Source: Candidatus Fermentibacteraceae bacterium
GTDB taxonomy: Bacteria; Fermentibacterota; Fermentibacteria; Fermentibacterales; JCC-6
Length of the DNA: 32,017 nt
Reading direction: 5' to 3'
NCBI GenBank assembly: GCA_016744855.1
Contig: JADGDO010000002.1
Location: forward strand, 306,160 to 338,176
The notes under the pieces are model-generated. The model was given only the letters and a program-made list of their open reading frames with translations. It searched no databases and was not told the origin of the DNA. The translations under genes were made by a program, and so were the position numbers. This document shows positions 8,539-17,263 of the stretch, one piece after another (within the stretch, counting starts at the first letter, position 1; every line of letters begins with the position of its first letter).

Positions 8539-9663
8539 TTATTTCTTTGCTGCATCCATGAGCAGTTGTGCAATCTCAGGTCTGGTAAACTCAGGTGGAG
8601 GCATAATTCCTTCGATAAGCATTGCTCTTACCTTTTTACCGGAAAGGAACACCCGATCAGAAGCAGTGTGCGGGCAGGTTCTGTCCGAAGCCATCCCGTT
8701 ACAGGCATTGCAATAGAAAGCATGCTCAAACTTCAATGGAGTAATTCCTATCTCATCAGCAGTGAAGTTATCAAAAATAATCTGGGCATCGTATGTACCA
8801 TAATAGTCGCCCACACCAGCGTGATCTCTTCCAACGATGAAGTGAGTGCATCCGTAGTTCTTACGAAGAAGAGCGTGGAATACAGCCTCTCTGGGACCGG
8901 CATAACGCATGGCTGCAGGAAATACACTGAGGGCAGTGCGGTCAGAAGGGTAGTACTTCTCAAGTATTGTCTCGTAGCACTTCATTCTTACATCAGCTGG
9001 AATGTCATCGGCTTTGGTAGCTCCTACCAGAGGGTGTATCAGAAGGCCGTCAATCATTTCAAGTGAAACCTTCTGCAGGTATTCGTGGGCTCTGTGGATA
9101 GGGTTTCTTGTCTGGAATGCAACAATGGTCTTCCAGCCCTTTTCCTGAAATAGAGCTCTGGTTTCCTCAGGAATAAGTCTGTGCTCTCTGAAAGGCTCTG
9201 AGTCACGAAGATCGAGAGCGCTTATTTTTCCACCGATATATTTACCGGAGAGTGTTTTAAGATACTGAACACCCGGATGAGCATCGTCATCAGTGAGGAG
9301 AGTTTCTTTTGCTTCATGCATAAGATCTGCACTGAAAACATCTCCAACTTCCATTGTACCACGAATCTTATCACCGTACTGAAGCAAAACTACATCGCCT
9401 GATGCAACCACTGGATCATTTTCCTTAAGAGAAAATACCACTGGTAGACTCCATACAATGCCGTTTGCAAGGCGCATTTTATCAACAACTGAATTGTAAT
9501 CAATAGCTGTCATAAAGCCCTCAAGAGGACTCATAGCACCACAGCTGATCATCTCAAGGTCATTTTTTTCACGTTCGTTGAGAGTAAGAACCGGAGCATT
9601 CTTAGGCAACTGACTCTCTTCAATAACTCTATCAATAAGTTTTCCACCGTGTGGCTGAATCAT
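8539..9663 (-). CDS. sat: Sulfate adenylyltransferase (ATP sulfurylase)
   Basis: The protein has 374 residues. It catalyses ATP + sulfate to adenylylsulfate (APS) + pyrophosphate in the cytoplasm, or the reverse. The nucleotide-binding motif QTRNPIHRAHE is complete, followed by HPLVGATKADDIP and GRDHAGVGDYYGTY, as in the homo-oligomeric Sat/MET3 family rather than CysD/CysN. Four Cys near CNACNGMASDRTCPH may form a zinc site, as in many prokaryotic Sat enzymes. I place the start at 9663: AGGAGG lies 5 nt upstream and the product begins MIQPHGGKL, the usual N-terminus. An ATG 36 nt further upstream has no ribosome binding site. No aprAB, dsr or cysC is present in the window, so the direction and pathway cannot be told. 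It follows the thioredoxin-fold gene by 42 nt. Confidence 0.93.
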   Translation of the reverse strand: MIQPHGGKLIDRVIEESQLPKNAPVLTLNEREKNDLEMISCGAMSPLEGFMTAIDYNSVVDKMRLANGIVWSLPVVFSLKENDPVVASGDVVLLQYGDKIRGTMEVGDVFSADLMHEAKETLLTDDDAHPGVQYLKTLSGKYIGGKISALDLRDSEPFREHRLIPEETRALFQEKGWKTIVAFQTRNPIHRAHEYLQKVSLEMIDGLLIHPLVGATKADDIPADVRMKCYETILEKYYPSDRTALSVFPAAMRYAGPREAVFHALLRKNYGCTHFIVGRDHAGVGDYYGTYDAQIIFDNFTADEIGITPLKFEHAFYCNACNGMASDRTCPHTASDRVFLSGKKVRAMLIEGIMPPPEFTRPEIAQLLMDAAKK

Positions 9664-9668
9664 TCCAT

Positions 9669-9674
9669 CCTCCT
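9669..9674 (-). promoter_or_regulatory. Ribosome binding site that fixes the sat start
   Basis: AGGAGG on the minus strand, 5 nt before the ATG at 9663. It lies inside the longer reading from 9699, which argues that the longer reading is not used. Confidence 0.75.
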
Positions 9675-9705
9675 GTTTTGTTTTTCTTGTGTTTTCCATT
9701 TTTAT

Positions 9706-10323
9706 TTAAGGTATGTATTTTTCGTTAGCCAGTGAGCGTGTCGCTTTACCCTGGTCAAGCAGATCACGGATCACCGCTTCAAGAGAAATGTTCTGCCAGT
9801 CTTCATAGTAACGCGCAGCTACCGTTCCAGTTGTATTGATAAGAAGAACACCCGGTAGAGCACGGATTCCGAAAGAATGCATCGCCAGACTGTCGGGGTC
9901 TGCAAGCACAGGAAAATTGATCTGCCACTGAGCGACAAGAGAATCTGTAGCAGAAACTTCTCTTCCAGCCGAAACGACAAGACAAAGCACAGACTCTTCA
10001 GAGAACGTTTCGTTCAACTCACAGAAGCCGATGATATCCTCGAGATCGGAAAGAGTATTGAAATCATTGAAAAGAACAACAACTACATGCCCCTTAAGCT
10101 GGTTGTAAAGACTGAGTGGCTCAGAAGTGTTAAACCAGATACCAGCAGGAAAATCGCTTGCAATATCTGAGCGACCTGTTGGGTGAGCGGATGGGCTCTG
10201 TCTGAATAGAAAACCGGCAACGAGAGTAAACAGAACTACGCCGACTGCGAAGAAAAGCAGGCTTTTAACCTGATGCTTCTTGTGCTCTGAATCCCTTAGG
10301 TCTCTCTTGAATTGCTTAAGCAA
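9706..10323 (-). CDS. Membrane-anchored thioredoxin-fold (TlpA/AhpC-like) protein lacking CXXC
   Basis: The protein has 205 residues. One transmembrane helix (about residues 20-40, SLLFFAVGVVLFTLVAGFLF) follows a basic N-terminus, so the domain should face the periplasm. The rest follows the TlpA/redoxin pattern: GHVVVVLFND, then PVLADPDSLAMHSFGIRALPGVLLI, with the expected cis-Pro segment (ALPG) and a closing DWQNISLEAV helix. The place of the active-site WCxxC holds DFNTLSD, so it cannot act as a classical disulfide oxidoreductase. The start is TTG at 10323 with AGGAG about 9 nt upstream. It lies 33 nt after the preceding lipoprotein gene and 42 nt before sat, in an apparent operon. Its function is unknown. 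Confidence 0.7.
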   Translation of the reverse strand: MLKQFKRDLRDSEHKKHQVKSLLFFAVGVVLFTLVAGFLFRQSPSAHPTGRSDIASDFPAGIWFNTSEPLSLYNQLKGHVVVVLFNDFNTLSDLEDIIGFCELNETFSEESVLCLVVSAGREVSATDSLVAQWQINFPVLADPDSLAMHSFGIRALPGVLLINTTGTVAARYYEDWQNISLEAVIRDLLDQGKATRSLANEKYIP

Positions 10324-10356
10324 AAGCCGGAACTCCTGTCATTGTTTTCATACTCG

Positions 10357-10851
10357 TTACTCCTCGGGGGCAATCGGTGGTGGTGTAAGAGTTGTGAGAT
10401 CCAGAAGCCATCTCTCATTAACCAGCCTTACCGGGATGATCTGCTCGCCTTCTGAAGTGGCAACTGTTACAAGAGCAGTTAGAGAATCGGCAAGCTCCAC
10501 ACCGCGAACAGAACTTGAGAGCTCTGTAGATCCGGGAGAACTCTGAAGCATTCTGGTAAAAAGCATTTCACCATCAAGCAAAACAAATTCCTCTTCAGAA
10601 ATCGGTACAGATAAGGTGGAAAGAAAATCTGCACTTTCAGTATACCCGAATTGACTGAAAACAACTGCCGTGGAGTCCCATGTTGCCTGGGTCTCCGGTG
10701 TCAGCATCTGCCATGCTTCAGCCCATGAGGAATCAGAAAGGGCAAGCGTAAAAGCCTTCACGGAATCGGATGCCGGGTGATTCCAGCATCCGGTTCCTGC
10801 AAGAAAAAGAGCAGTGACCGCCAGGGTCAGAGAGCGAATTCTAGAGAACAT
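10357..10851 (-). CDS. Small lipoprotein
   Basis: The protein has 164 residues. A signal sequence ends in the lipobox LAGTGC (Cys22). The mature part (VKAFTLALSDSSWAEAWQML, then a strand-rich half ending in RWLLDLTTL) resembles NTF2-like/DUF4878-type small lipoproteins, in which a helical layer packs on a curved sheet. This resemblance is by pattern only. Its ATG overlaps the end of the DUF1015 gene by 11 nt, so it is cotranscribed and probably coupled. No catalytic residues can be named. Confidence 0.68.
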   Translation of the reverse strand: MFSRIRSLTLAVTALFLAGTGCWNHPASDSVKAFTLALSDSSWAEAWQMLTPETQATWDSTAVVFSQFGYTESADFLSTLSVPISEEEFVLLDGEMLFTRMLQSSPGSTELSSSVRGVELADSLTALVTVATSEGEQIIPVRLVNERWLLDLTTLTPPPIAPEE

Positions 10852-12079
10852 GAACTACAAGCCCGCTTCTAAGCTTCGGCTCAAACCATGTTGATTTAGG
10901 AGGCATTACATTACCGCTGTCCGCCACTGCAATCAGCTGATCAACAGATGTGGGGAACATTGAAAATGCAACAGTGAACTCTCCGGAGTTAACAAGCTTC
11001 TCCAACTCTGCTGTTCCACGAATACCACCGACAAACTTTATGTGAGAAGCGGTCCTTGGATTATCAACACCAAGAATGGGATTAAGAAGATTCTCCTGCA
11101 AGATGCTTGCATCAAGACTCTTTACAGGGTCAGAATCGGGGAATGTTCCGGAAAGAGGTTTAATTGTATACCAATCCCCGGCCGTGTACATGCTGAATTC
11201 CTGATTATTCGAAGGATCTTTTAACCCGGTCTTCTCTACAGAGAATTTCTTAGCTACTTCTGTAATCAACTGCTCGGTTGTTCTGCCCTTCAGATCCTGT
11301 ACGGCTCTGTTGTATGGCAGGATCATCATCTGGCTCTTGGGAAAAATCACAGCGAGAAAATAGTTGTATTCCTCTGAGCCGGTATGGCTGGAATTCAAGT
11401 CTTTTCTTCTTTTCGCAATAATGGCTCCGGAAGCACTTCTGTGGTGACCGTCTGCCACGTAAAGATGCGGAACGCGGCTTGTGAAAAGCTCACTTATTTT
11501 ACTGCTGGTATCTAATTCAGAAACAACCCAAAAGGTGTGTCTGATTCCATCATCGGCCGTAAAGTCATATTCCGGTTCTCCTGCGCAAACAGAAGTCTGG
11601 ATTGAATCAAGATCGGCAAGATCCGGATATGTGAGAAAAACAGGACCGCACTGGGCATTCTGAGTCTCAATGTGACGGATGCGATCTTCTTCTTTTTCTT
11701 TCCTCGTGAACTCGTGCTTCTTGATGATATCATTGTCGTAATCTTCAGCCGAGACCGATGCAACGAGGCCTGTCTGAGAGTGGCCGTTCATTATCTGACG
11801 GTAAAAGTAGAAACTTGGTTTGGAATCCTGTACCATCAATCCGTTTTCCATGAGTCTGCGAAGATTGCGTGCTCCCTGCACGTAGACTTCTTCACTGTAA
11901 AGATCAACCTCAGGGGAAAGATCAACTTCAGGCTTCACGACTCTAAGGAAACTCAAAGGATTATCTTTAACCAGATCTCTGGCTTCCCGAGAATCAAGAA
12001 CATCATATGGTGGAGAAGCAATCTTCTCTGCGAAATCTCTGCTGGGCCTCAAGCCCCTGAAAGGTCTGACTACTGACAT
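10841..12079 (-). CDS. DUF1015 family protein
   Basis: The protein has 412 residues, the usual length for DUF1015, a widespread cytosolic family related in part to ParB/Srx-like folds. The diagnostic segments are FRGLRPSRDFAEKIASPPYDV at the N-terminus, NPLSFLRVVKPE, and LYVADGHHRSASGA in the middle, where the DGHHR motif is the family's most conserved feature. ATG has GGAGG 5 nt upstream. The gene follows gmd by 14 nt and overlaps the downstream lipoprotein gene, so it sits in the middle of the minus-strand operon. No pathway link with the neighbours is evident, and its function is not established. Confidence 0.9.
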   Translation of the reverse strand: MSVVRPFRGLRPSRDFAEKIASPPYDVLDSREARDLVKDNPLSFLRVVKPEVDLSPEVDLYSEEVYVQGARNLRRLMENGLMVQDSKPSFYFYRQIMNGHSQTGLVASVSAEDYDNDIIKKHEFTRKEKEEDRIRHIETQNAQCGPVFLTYPDLADLDSIQTSVCAGEPEYDFTADDGIRHTFWVVSELDTSSKISELFTSRVPHLYVADGHHRSASGAIIAKRRKDLNSSHTGSEEYNYFLAVIFPKSQMMILPYNRAVQDLKGRTTEQLITEVAKKFSVEKTGLKDPSNNQEFSMYTAGDWYTIKPLSGTFPDSDPVKSLDASILQENLLNPILGVDNPRTASHIKFVGGIRGTAELEKLVNSGEFTVAFSMFPTSVDQLIAVADSGNVMPPKSTWFEPKLRSGLVVHVL

Positions 12080-12093
12080 TTTTTCCTCCGGTA

Positions 12094-13074
12094 TCAGTTC
12101 AACCGAGTAATCTCGGCATCAACCATTTCCCTTACGAGGGAAGTAAAGTTTATTTCAGGCTTCCACCCCAGAACTTCTCTGGCCTTTGAAGCGTCTCCAC
12201 AAAGAGCGTCAACTTCTGTAGGCCTCATGTAACGGGGATCGGTTACTACAAAATCATGCCAATCAAGCTGAAGGTAGGTGAAAACCTCCTCCAAAAAATC
12301 TTTTACCGAATACATTTCACCGGTAGCGATAACATAATCATCAGGTTTTTGCTGCTGAAGCATAAGGTGCATAGCCCTTACATAGTCTTTGGCGTGACCC
12401 CAATCGCGTTTTGCATCCAGGTTTCCAAGACTGAGTTTTGTGCTGAGTCCTTTTTTAATTCTTGCAGCTTCCATGACTATCTTTCTGCTAACAAAGTTTT
12501 CTCCTCTTCGGGGAGACTCATGATTGAAAAGAATTCCGCTTGAGGCATGCATATTGTATCCCTCGCGGTAGTTAACAACCATCCAGTGCGCACAGAGCTT
12601 TGCCGCTGCATAGGGGCTTCTCGGCCTGAAAGGTGTATCAAGACCCTGTGGTGGGGGACTGGATCCGAATAGCTCACTCGTGGATGCCTGGTAAAATCTC
12701 GATTTTCCGGCCATCCCAGTCTCACGCAGGGCGTCAAGTAACCTTACGACACCGATCGCATCCACATCACAGGTATACTCCGGGACTTGGAAAGAAATGC
12801 CTACATGACTCTGTGCTGCAAGATTGTACACTTCATCCGGTTCAGTCTTTTCAATTATCCGGTTCAGAGCACTGGAATCCGATAGATCCCCGTAATGAAG
12901 AAAAAGTTTTTCTCCGTAAATCTCCTTGTTCTGGATAAGATGTTCTATTCTACTGCGGTTGAAGCTGCTGGATCGACGAACTATACCGTGAACGATGTAA
13001 CCTTTTTCAAGCAACAGTTCGGAAAGGTATGACCCATCCTGACCGGTAATACCGGTTATCAAAGCATTCTTCAA
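12094..13074 (-). CDS. gmd: GDP-mannose 4,6-dehydratase
   Basis: The protein has 326 residues and is an extended short-chain dehydrogenase. It converts GDP-mannose to GDP-4-keto-6-deoxymannose, the precursor of GDP-fucose, GDP-rhamnose and related sugars. The NAD(P)-binding GITGQDG sits at residues 8-14. The catalytic region has STSELFG and SPYAAAK (Tyr-x3-Lys). [20 protein letters not shown] and [16 protein letters not shown] are family signatures of GMD. The start is TTG at 13074 with AAAGGACGG some 8-12 nt upstream; the product [14 protein letters not shown] has the expected N-terminus. No partner epimerase/reductase is in the window. It lies 59 nt after the unknown gene upstream and 14 nt before DUF1015. 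Confidence 0.95.
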   Translation of the reverse strand: MKNALITGITGQDGSYLSELLLEKGYIVHGIVRRSSSFNRSRIEHLIQNKEIYGEKLFLHYGDLSDSSALNRIIEKTEPDEVYNLAAQSHVGISFQVPEYTCDVDAIGVVRLLDALRETGMAGKSRFYQASTSELFGSSPPPQGLDTPFRPRSPYAAAKLCAHWMVVNYREGYNMHASSGILFNHESPRRGENFVSRKIVMEAARIKKGLSTKLSLGNLDAKRDWGHAKDYVRAMHLMLQQQKPDDYVIATGEMYSVKDFLEEVFTYLQLDWHDFVVTDPRYMRPTEVDALCGDASKAREVLGWKPEINFTSLVREMVDAEITRLN

Positions 13075-13133
13075 AAAGAGGTCCGTCCTTTCAAATATTT
13101 ACGGGGAAAACTTCCCATAAGATAACAGGATAC

Positions 13134-13868
13134 CTAGTAGTGAACCAAACCCCGGCTGAGTAACCTCTTCAGGTCCCTTCTCTCAATAAAGTAACGGGGG
13201 TCAAGTACTGAATTACCAACCTGTTTTAAGTATTTTTTCCAGGGTTTCACGGGCATGTCTGCTTCCATCGCAGCTGCTGCACCTTCAAAAAGGATACGCC
13301 AGCGCCATTCAGCCTCGCCACAGGTCCAATTAGCCAGTAGGGAAGGAAGAACATGTGGATTTCCACCGAGAATAACTTTTTCCAGAAGTGCAATTTCACG
13401 CCATGGGGACTCCCGCGGAACGGACGGAACATCAGTTTTTTCCCCTGCAAGCCTGAGTGCCCGAAAGCGAAGGGTTTCCATTGGAGCAATCTCAGAACAT
13501 CGTTCAAAATCTCCGCGGGCCTCAGCGAGAAGAAACAGAGGGCCAGCGGCAAGAGAAAAGGCTTTCTCCACTTTGCCCGATGCAATACAAAGACGATGCG
13601 CCTCTGAGAACTCGTATTCAGCAGCAGTCCAGTGAAAAGTGCGGGCCAGGATATCGGCATAGAAAGCCCGGTCACTGTTCGCTTCAGGATTCTGCTTCAC
13701 GAGTGAAGCCGCCACATCCACAGCTGCTTCTTTCTGTTCAAGTTCCAGAAGAAGACCGGCCTCGCGGCGCTTCAGAGTCGCAATTCTTGACGGATTTTTC
13801 TCGGTCCTCAACCTGTTCCTTGTTATCAGCAGTTGACGGCCGGCGTTTCTTGTCGTATTAGGAGCCAT
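13134..13868 (-). CDS. Hypothetical protein, helical repeat-like
   Basis: The protein has 244 residues and I do not recognise the family. It has a very basic first 40 residues (many Arg/Lys, no signal peptide). A run of about 80 residues follows with alternating Ala-rich helices (AAVDVAASLVKQNPEA, then FHWTAAEYEFSEAHRL) that looks like two or three tetratricopeptide-type hairpins. The C-terminal half is Trp- and Arg-rich and predicted helical. ATG at 13868 has no ribosome binding site, and an in-frame stop lies 24-26 nt upstream, so no longer start is possible. The divergent gene starts only 26 nt away. It may be translated from a leaderless or very short-leader message. It is the first gene of the operon leading to gmd and sat. 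Confidence 0.6.
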   Translation of the reverse strand: MAPNTTRNAGRQLLITRNRLRTEKNPSRIATLKRREAGLLLELEQKEAAVDVAASLVKQNPEANSDRAFYADILARTFHWTAAEYEFSEAHRLCIASGKVEKAFSLAAGPLFLLAEARGDFERCSEIAPMETLRFRALRLAGEKTDVPSVPRESPWREIALLEKVILGGNPHVLPSLLANWTCGEAEWRWRILFEGAAAAMEADMPVKPWKKYLKQVGNSVLDPRYFIERRDLKRLLSRGLVHY

Positions 13869-13894
13869 AATTGGAGAAAGGAGTCTCGTTTCTT

Positions 13895-14668
13895 ATGAGT
13901 AATCTGATTGAAGAAATTACAAGTGATCAAACATCCGGCGCGTCTGGAATATACATAAAAGTACTGAACCATATAGTCCTTGGCTATCTTAAAGGTGATG
14001 AGTTGCCTGAACTTATCCGGCAGAAGGCCGGAGACATGGTATCTCTAAACTATCTTGCCAACAAACTTGATGGTGTTCCTCTCTTTAAACAGAAGGAAAT
14101 TGCTAAAGAGTTACAGAAACAGGTCAGATCTGATTCTTCCGCATCTGGAATACAACTCTACAAGGGTTTGGCCAACTCGAAAAACATTATTCTCTGCCAC
14201 TCAAACAGTGGTAGTGTTATCCGGGCTCTGGAGCATCGCAAAAATCGCATTGAGCTGATTTATCAGACGCATTCAAAACCGGGAGAAGAGGGGCGCGAGA
14301 GTGCAAAACTTCTTAAAAATAACGGTTTCAAGGTTAAGCTGATTGCCGATTCCAGAGTGCCAACAGCAATCAAAGAGGGCGCAATACCCGTGCTGGGGGC
14401 AGACAGTGTAACCCAGGGATTCTTCGTAAACAAGATCGGTTCTGCTGACATTGTTAACAAGGCTCTAGAAGCTGGAATCACCCCTATTGTGGTAGTTGGT
14501 TCAGAGAAGGCATGTACTGAAGTTTCATACGGCGACCGACCCCAGAGCGAAATCTTTGAAAGAATTTCTCTGGAGAAAATCAGGCTGATTGTCGGAAGTT
14601 CCACATACAGAATGCCGAGAGATCGGAAGCGGTTGTGGAAGATGCTGGAAGAGACGGTAAAAAGCTAA
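13895..14668 (+). CDS. eIF2B alpha/beta/delta-like protein
   Basis: The protein has 257 residues and belongs to the eIF2B/ribose-1,5-bisphosphate isomerase/MtnA superfamily. The phosphate- and substrate-binding segments are ILCHSNSGSVIRAL, IPVLGADSVTQG with FFVNKIGSADI, and PIVVVGSEKAC. In bacteria such proteins are sugar-phosphate isomerases or of unknown role; the substrate is not clear here. I prefer ATG 13895 (MSNLIEEI), with AAAGGAG 11 nt upstream; a TTG at 13871 would be upstream of that ribosome binding site. Its TAA stop is directly followed by the TTG start of the AddB-like gene, so the three plus-strand genes form one operon. A functional link to recombination is not obvious. Confidence 0.82.
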   Translation: MSNLIEEITSDQTSGASGIYIKVLNHIVLGYLKGDELPELIRQKAGDMVSLNYLANKLDGVPLFKQKEIAKELQKQVRSDSSASGIQLYKGLANSKNIILCHSNSGSVIRALEHRKNRIELIYQTHSKPGEEGRESAKLLKNNGFKVKLIADSRVPTAIKEGAIPVLGADSVTQGFFVNKIGSADIVNKALEAGITPIVVVGSEKACTEVSYGDRPQSEIFERISLEKIRLIVGSSTYRMPRDRKRLWKMLEETVKS

Positions 14669-17263
14669 TTGCCTGTTAAAGCTGTCTTTCAGGGGCACTG
14701 GCGTGCACTTGAGGTTAGTTTTCTCAAAGAGCTTAACCACATAAAAAACAAAAACACAATTGCTGTTATTACTGCTGGTCAATCACTTGCAAAGCATATA
14801 ATGGAATTGATTCCGGGAGAAATTGCAGGGCTTAGATTTCTCCCGGGATTTCCCGCCCTGTCTAAAATTCTGGCATCATCACCCACAGGACCTTCTGTAC
14901 CTGAAGCACAGCAGATAGCCCTTGCATGTCTGGCGGGGTACATACCCGAAAGCGGAAGAACCGCAGCCACATTTTTTGAAAAACTGATCGAGATGGGAGT
15001 TTCGGCAGATGCTTTCAGTGTGATAGCTAATTCCACCAGAGGTCTTAACCGGGAAGTTCTCCGTACCGCAGAGAGGTACAGCGTCTACTTTGCTGAAAGA
15101 AACAAGCTGCATCCCTTGTCTCCCGGTTGTGTATATGCTGCGGGGCCCTCGGAAACCAACAGATTCCAGACTTATCTATTCTACGGTTTCTACGATCTTA
15201 ACCCGGCGCAAAGAATGTATGTAAAGAAGCTCTCCCGGAAAGCAGAAATAATCTGGTTTTCTCCGGTGCATCCTTCACATCACTGGAGGGAGACCGGAAA
15301 AAGAACCTCGACTTTCTTAACAGAGCTGGGAACGCATGAAATCCACCGGGTAGACAGTCGGTTGCCCCTTTCCCCCAGCGCACAATTCGGGGAGAATCTT
15401 CTAACCGGAAAAGCAATTACTGACACCGAAGATCTGGAACTCCTTCTCTGCGGTTCCGGAACAGGCTTCGCCAGGGCCATAACAGACAAGGTCGCAAAAT
15501 ATCGAAAACTATATGATGATAACGAAATAGCGGTGATTGCCACGGGTGATGATGCAACCAGGCTCGCTGACGAGATGTACCTCTCATCTATCCCCTCATC
15601 TCTAACCCCTAGCGTCAGAGCATCTGCCCTTCCCACAGGCAATCTGCTATTGAAACTGCTTCACTTGGGCGATAATCGCTTTCATCACAAGGATATAGAA
15701 AAGCTGCTTCTAACAGGAACAGTTACAATGGCTGAGACCCCCGATGCTTCAGCCTATGCAAGTCTGGCTGCTGAGAGGGGGCTCAGATTTGATCTTCATT
15801 CACTTCGGGCAACAGGATTTCCTTTTGCTTCTCTGCTTGCGGATTTTTTTGAAAACCTTCCCCTGAATGCCAAGCCGGGTGACTTTCTAAAGAAAACCAC
15901 AACTCTGCTTGCTGCACTTACGGACAACAATTTCCCCAACGTGTTTACTGAATCTCTTCTTACCGAAAGTGCATTCAGATTTGAACAGCCAGTTTCCTTC
16001 TCTGTTTTCAGAGTAATGGTGGTAGCCGCACTCGATACACCGGTAAAACTCGAAGAGACACCCTCCGGGGGGGTAGCTATCATTTCTCCGGAAAAAGCCA
16101 GAGGCATACAGAAAAAAGCTCTTGTTGTAACAGGGCTTGAGGAGGGGTCATTCCCGAGACCGGCCATTGCCGACCCCAGACTGCCTCTGGAAGTTAGAAA
16201 GCAGCTTCAACTTCCATCCCCGGACACCAGGGAGGTCGAAGAGGCTTTTCTTCTCCGCCAGCTCTTCGAAGCCGCAGAGGAGAGTATTTGTATCGTCTGC
16301 AGAAATACCGATGCTTCAGGCAGACCTGTAGCAGTCTCCCCCTTCATCAGCCCTCTTGTTCAGGAGAACTCACCGGTTACGGGGCAACAGCTCTCCGATT
16401 CACCGGGTGTGATATTGAGAATTCCGCCTAACGCTCCTTTCTTCTCCTCATCTGTAGAATGCCAGAGGGAGAGACTCTCTTTCGATCCAGAGAATCCAGC
16501 TCCAAAAGCAGTCCACAGTGGGATGATAGGAGAAGGTCTTTATTCTCCCGGAACCATCAGTGCAACAAATCTGGAGAATTACGCCAGAGATCCGTTCTCA
16601 TTTCTTCTCCAACGAGTATGGAAAGTAGCCGGTTCTGATGAGTTTCCGGTACGTTCAGAGCCTGATCCCCGTAAAAGAGGCACTTTGGTTCACCGCTGTG
16701 TTGAAAAGGTTTTAAAAGAAGGAGGCCCCCCGGCAGATGTAATCAATAGTATCTGTGCAGAGGAAAAGCTTTCTTCTCATCTGGGTTCTGAAACTCTGGC
16801 TGAAATCTGGATCAGCCATCTTGTAAACGGAGTAACCGCTCTCACTAAAGAGCTTTCTGACAGGGGCTGGGTCCTTTTTGCCAGCGAAATTCATCTTACC
16901 GGTACCATTGCAGGTCTTCCTGCTGGTGGAAGAATTGACTTTATCTTCAAAAATCAAGCAGGTGAATTCATACTTGCAGACCTGAAAACTGGCAAAGCCA
17001 AACAGATTACTGCACGCAATCTGATCAAAAAAAATCTATTCCAGCTCCCTTTCTATCGCAACCTTGCCATTCAGAACAAATACACCCCTTTTGCTGAAGC
17101 AGCTTACATATACATGGAGGGCAACGGACTGATAACATTTAAAACTCTCACAAATTCCGAACTTGAAGAAATAAATGATCAGTTCGAAGAGAGGGTTATT
17201 GAGATAGCAGAGTCTATCACCCTGGGACACTTCCCCGAACAACAGGTGGAGAGTCATTCATGA
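14669..17263 (+). CDS. AddB-like subunit: inactivated helicase with PD-(D/E)XK nuclease
   Basis: The protein has 864 residues. It resembles the AddB side of AddAB-type double-strand-break resection enzymes. The N-terminal part follows a superfamily I helicase layout, but the Walker A site is degenerate (GHWRALEV in place of GxxGxGKT). Residues about 440-540 contain EKARGIQKKALVVTGLEEGSFP, the equivalent of helicase motif V. The C-terminal RecB-type nuclease shows GTLVHR, RIDFIF (Asp757) and ADLKTGK (Asp771, Lys773), then LFQLPFY, a full PD-(D/E)XK set. The Cys residues that hold the iron-sulfur cluster in Firmicute AddB are absent: the equivalent segment reads LENYARDPFSFLL. The TTG start directly follows the previous stop. 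It overlaps the AddA-like gene by 4 nt (ATGA). Confidence 0.85.
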   Translation: MPVKAVFQGHWRALEVSFLKELNHIKNKNTIAVITAGQSLAKHIMELIPGEIAGLRFLPGFPALSKILASSPTGPSVPEAQQIALACLAGYIPESGRTAATFFEKLIEMGVSADAFSVIANSTRGLNREVLRTAERYSVYFAERNKLHPLSPGCVYAAGPSETNRFQTYLFYGFYDLNPAQRMYVKKLSRKAEIIWFSPVHPSHHWRETGKRTSTFLTELGTHEIHRVDSRLPLSPSAQFGENLLTGKAITDTEDLELLLCGSGTGFARAITDKVAKYRKLYDDNEIAVIATGDDATRLADEMYLSSIPSSLTPSVRASALPTGNLLLKLLHLGDNRFHHKDIEKLLLTGTVTMAETPDASAYASLAAERGLRFDLHSLRATGFPFASLLADFFENLPLNAKPGDFLKKTTTLLAALTDNNFPNVFTESLLTESAFRFEQPVSFSVFRVMVVAALDTPVKLEETPSGGVAIISPEKARGIQKKALVVTGLEEGSFPRPAIADPRLPLEVRKQLQLPSPDTREVEEAFLLRQLFEAAEESICIVCRNTDASGRPVAVSPFISPLVQENSPVTGQQLSDSPGVILRIPPNAPFFSSSVECQRERLSFDPENPAPKAVHSGMIGEGLYSPGTISATNLENYARDPFSFLLQRVWKVAGSDEFPVRSEPDPRKRGTLVHRCVEKVLKEGGPPADVINSICAEEKLSSHLGSETLAEIWISHLVNGVTALTKELSDRGWVLFASEIHLTGTIAGLPAGGRIDFIFKNQAGEFILADLKTGKAKQITARNLIKKNLFQLPFYRNLAIQNKYTPFAEAAYIYMEGNGLITFKTLTNSELEEINDQFEERVIEIAESITLGHFPEQQVESHS

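Noticed and set aside
9664-9699. Longer sat reading from ATG 9699
   Set aside because: There is no ribosome binding site; the AGGAGG that serves ATG 9663 would be inside it.
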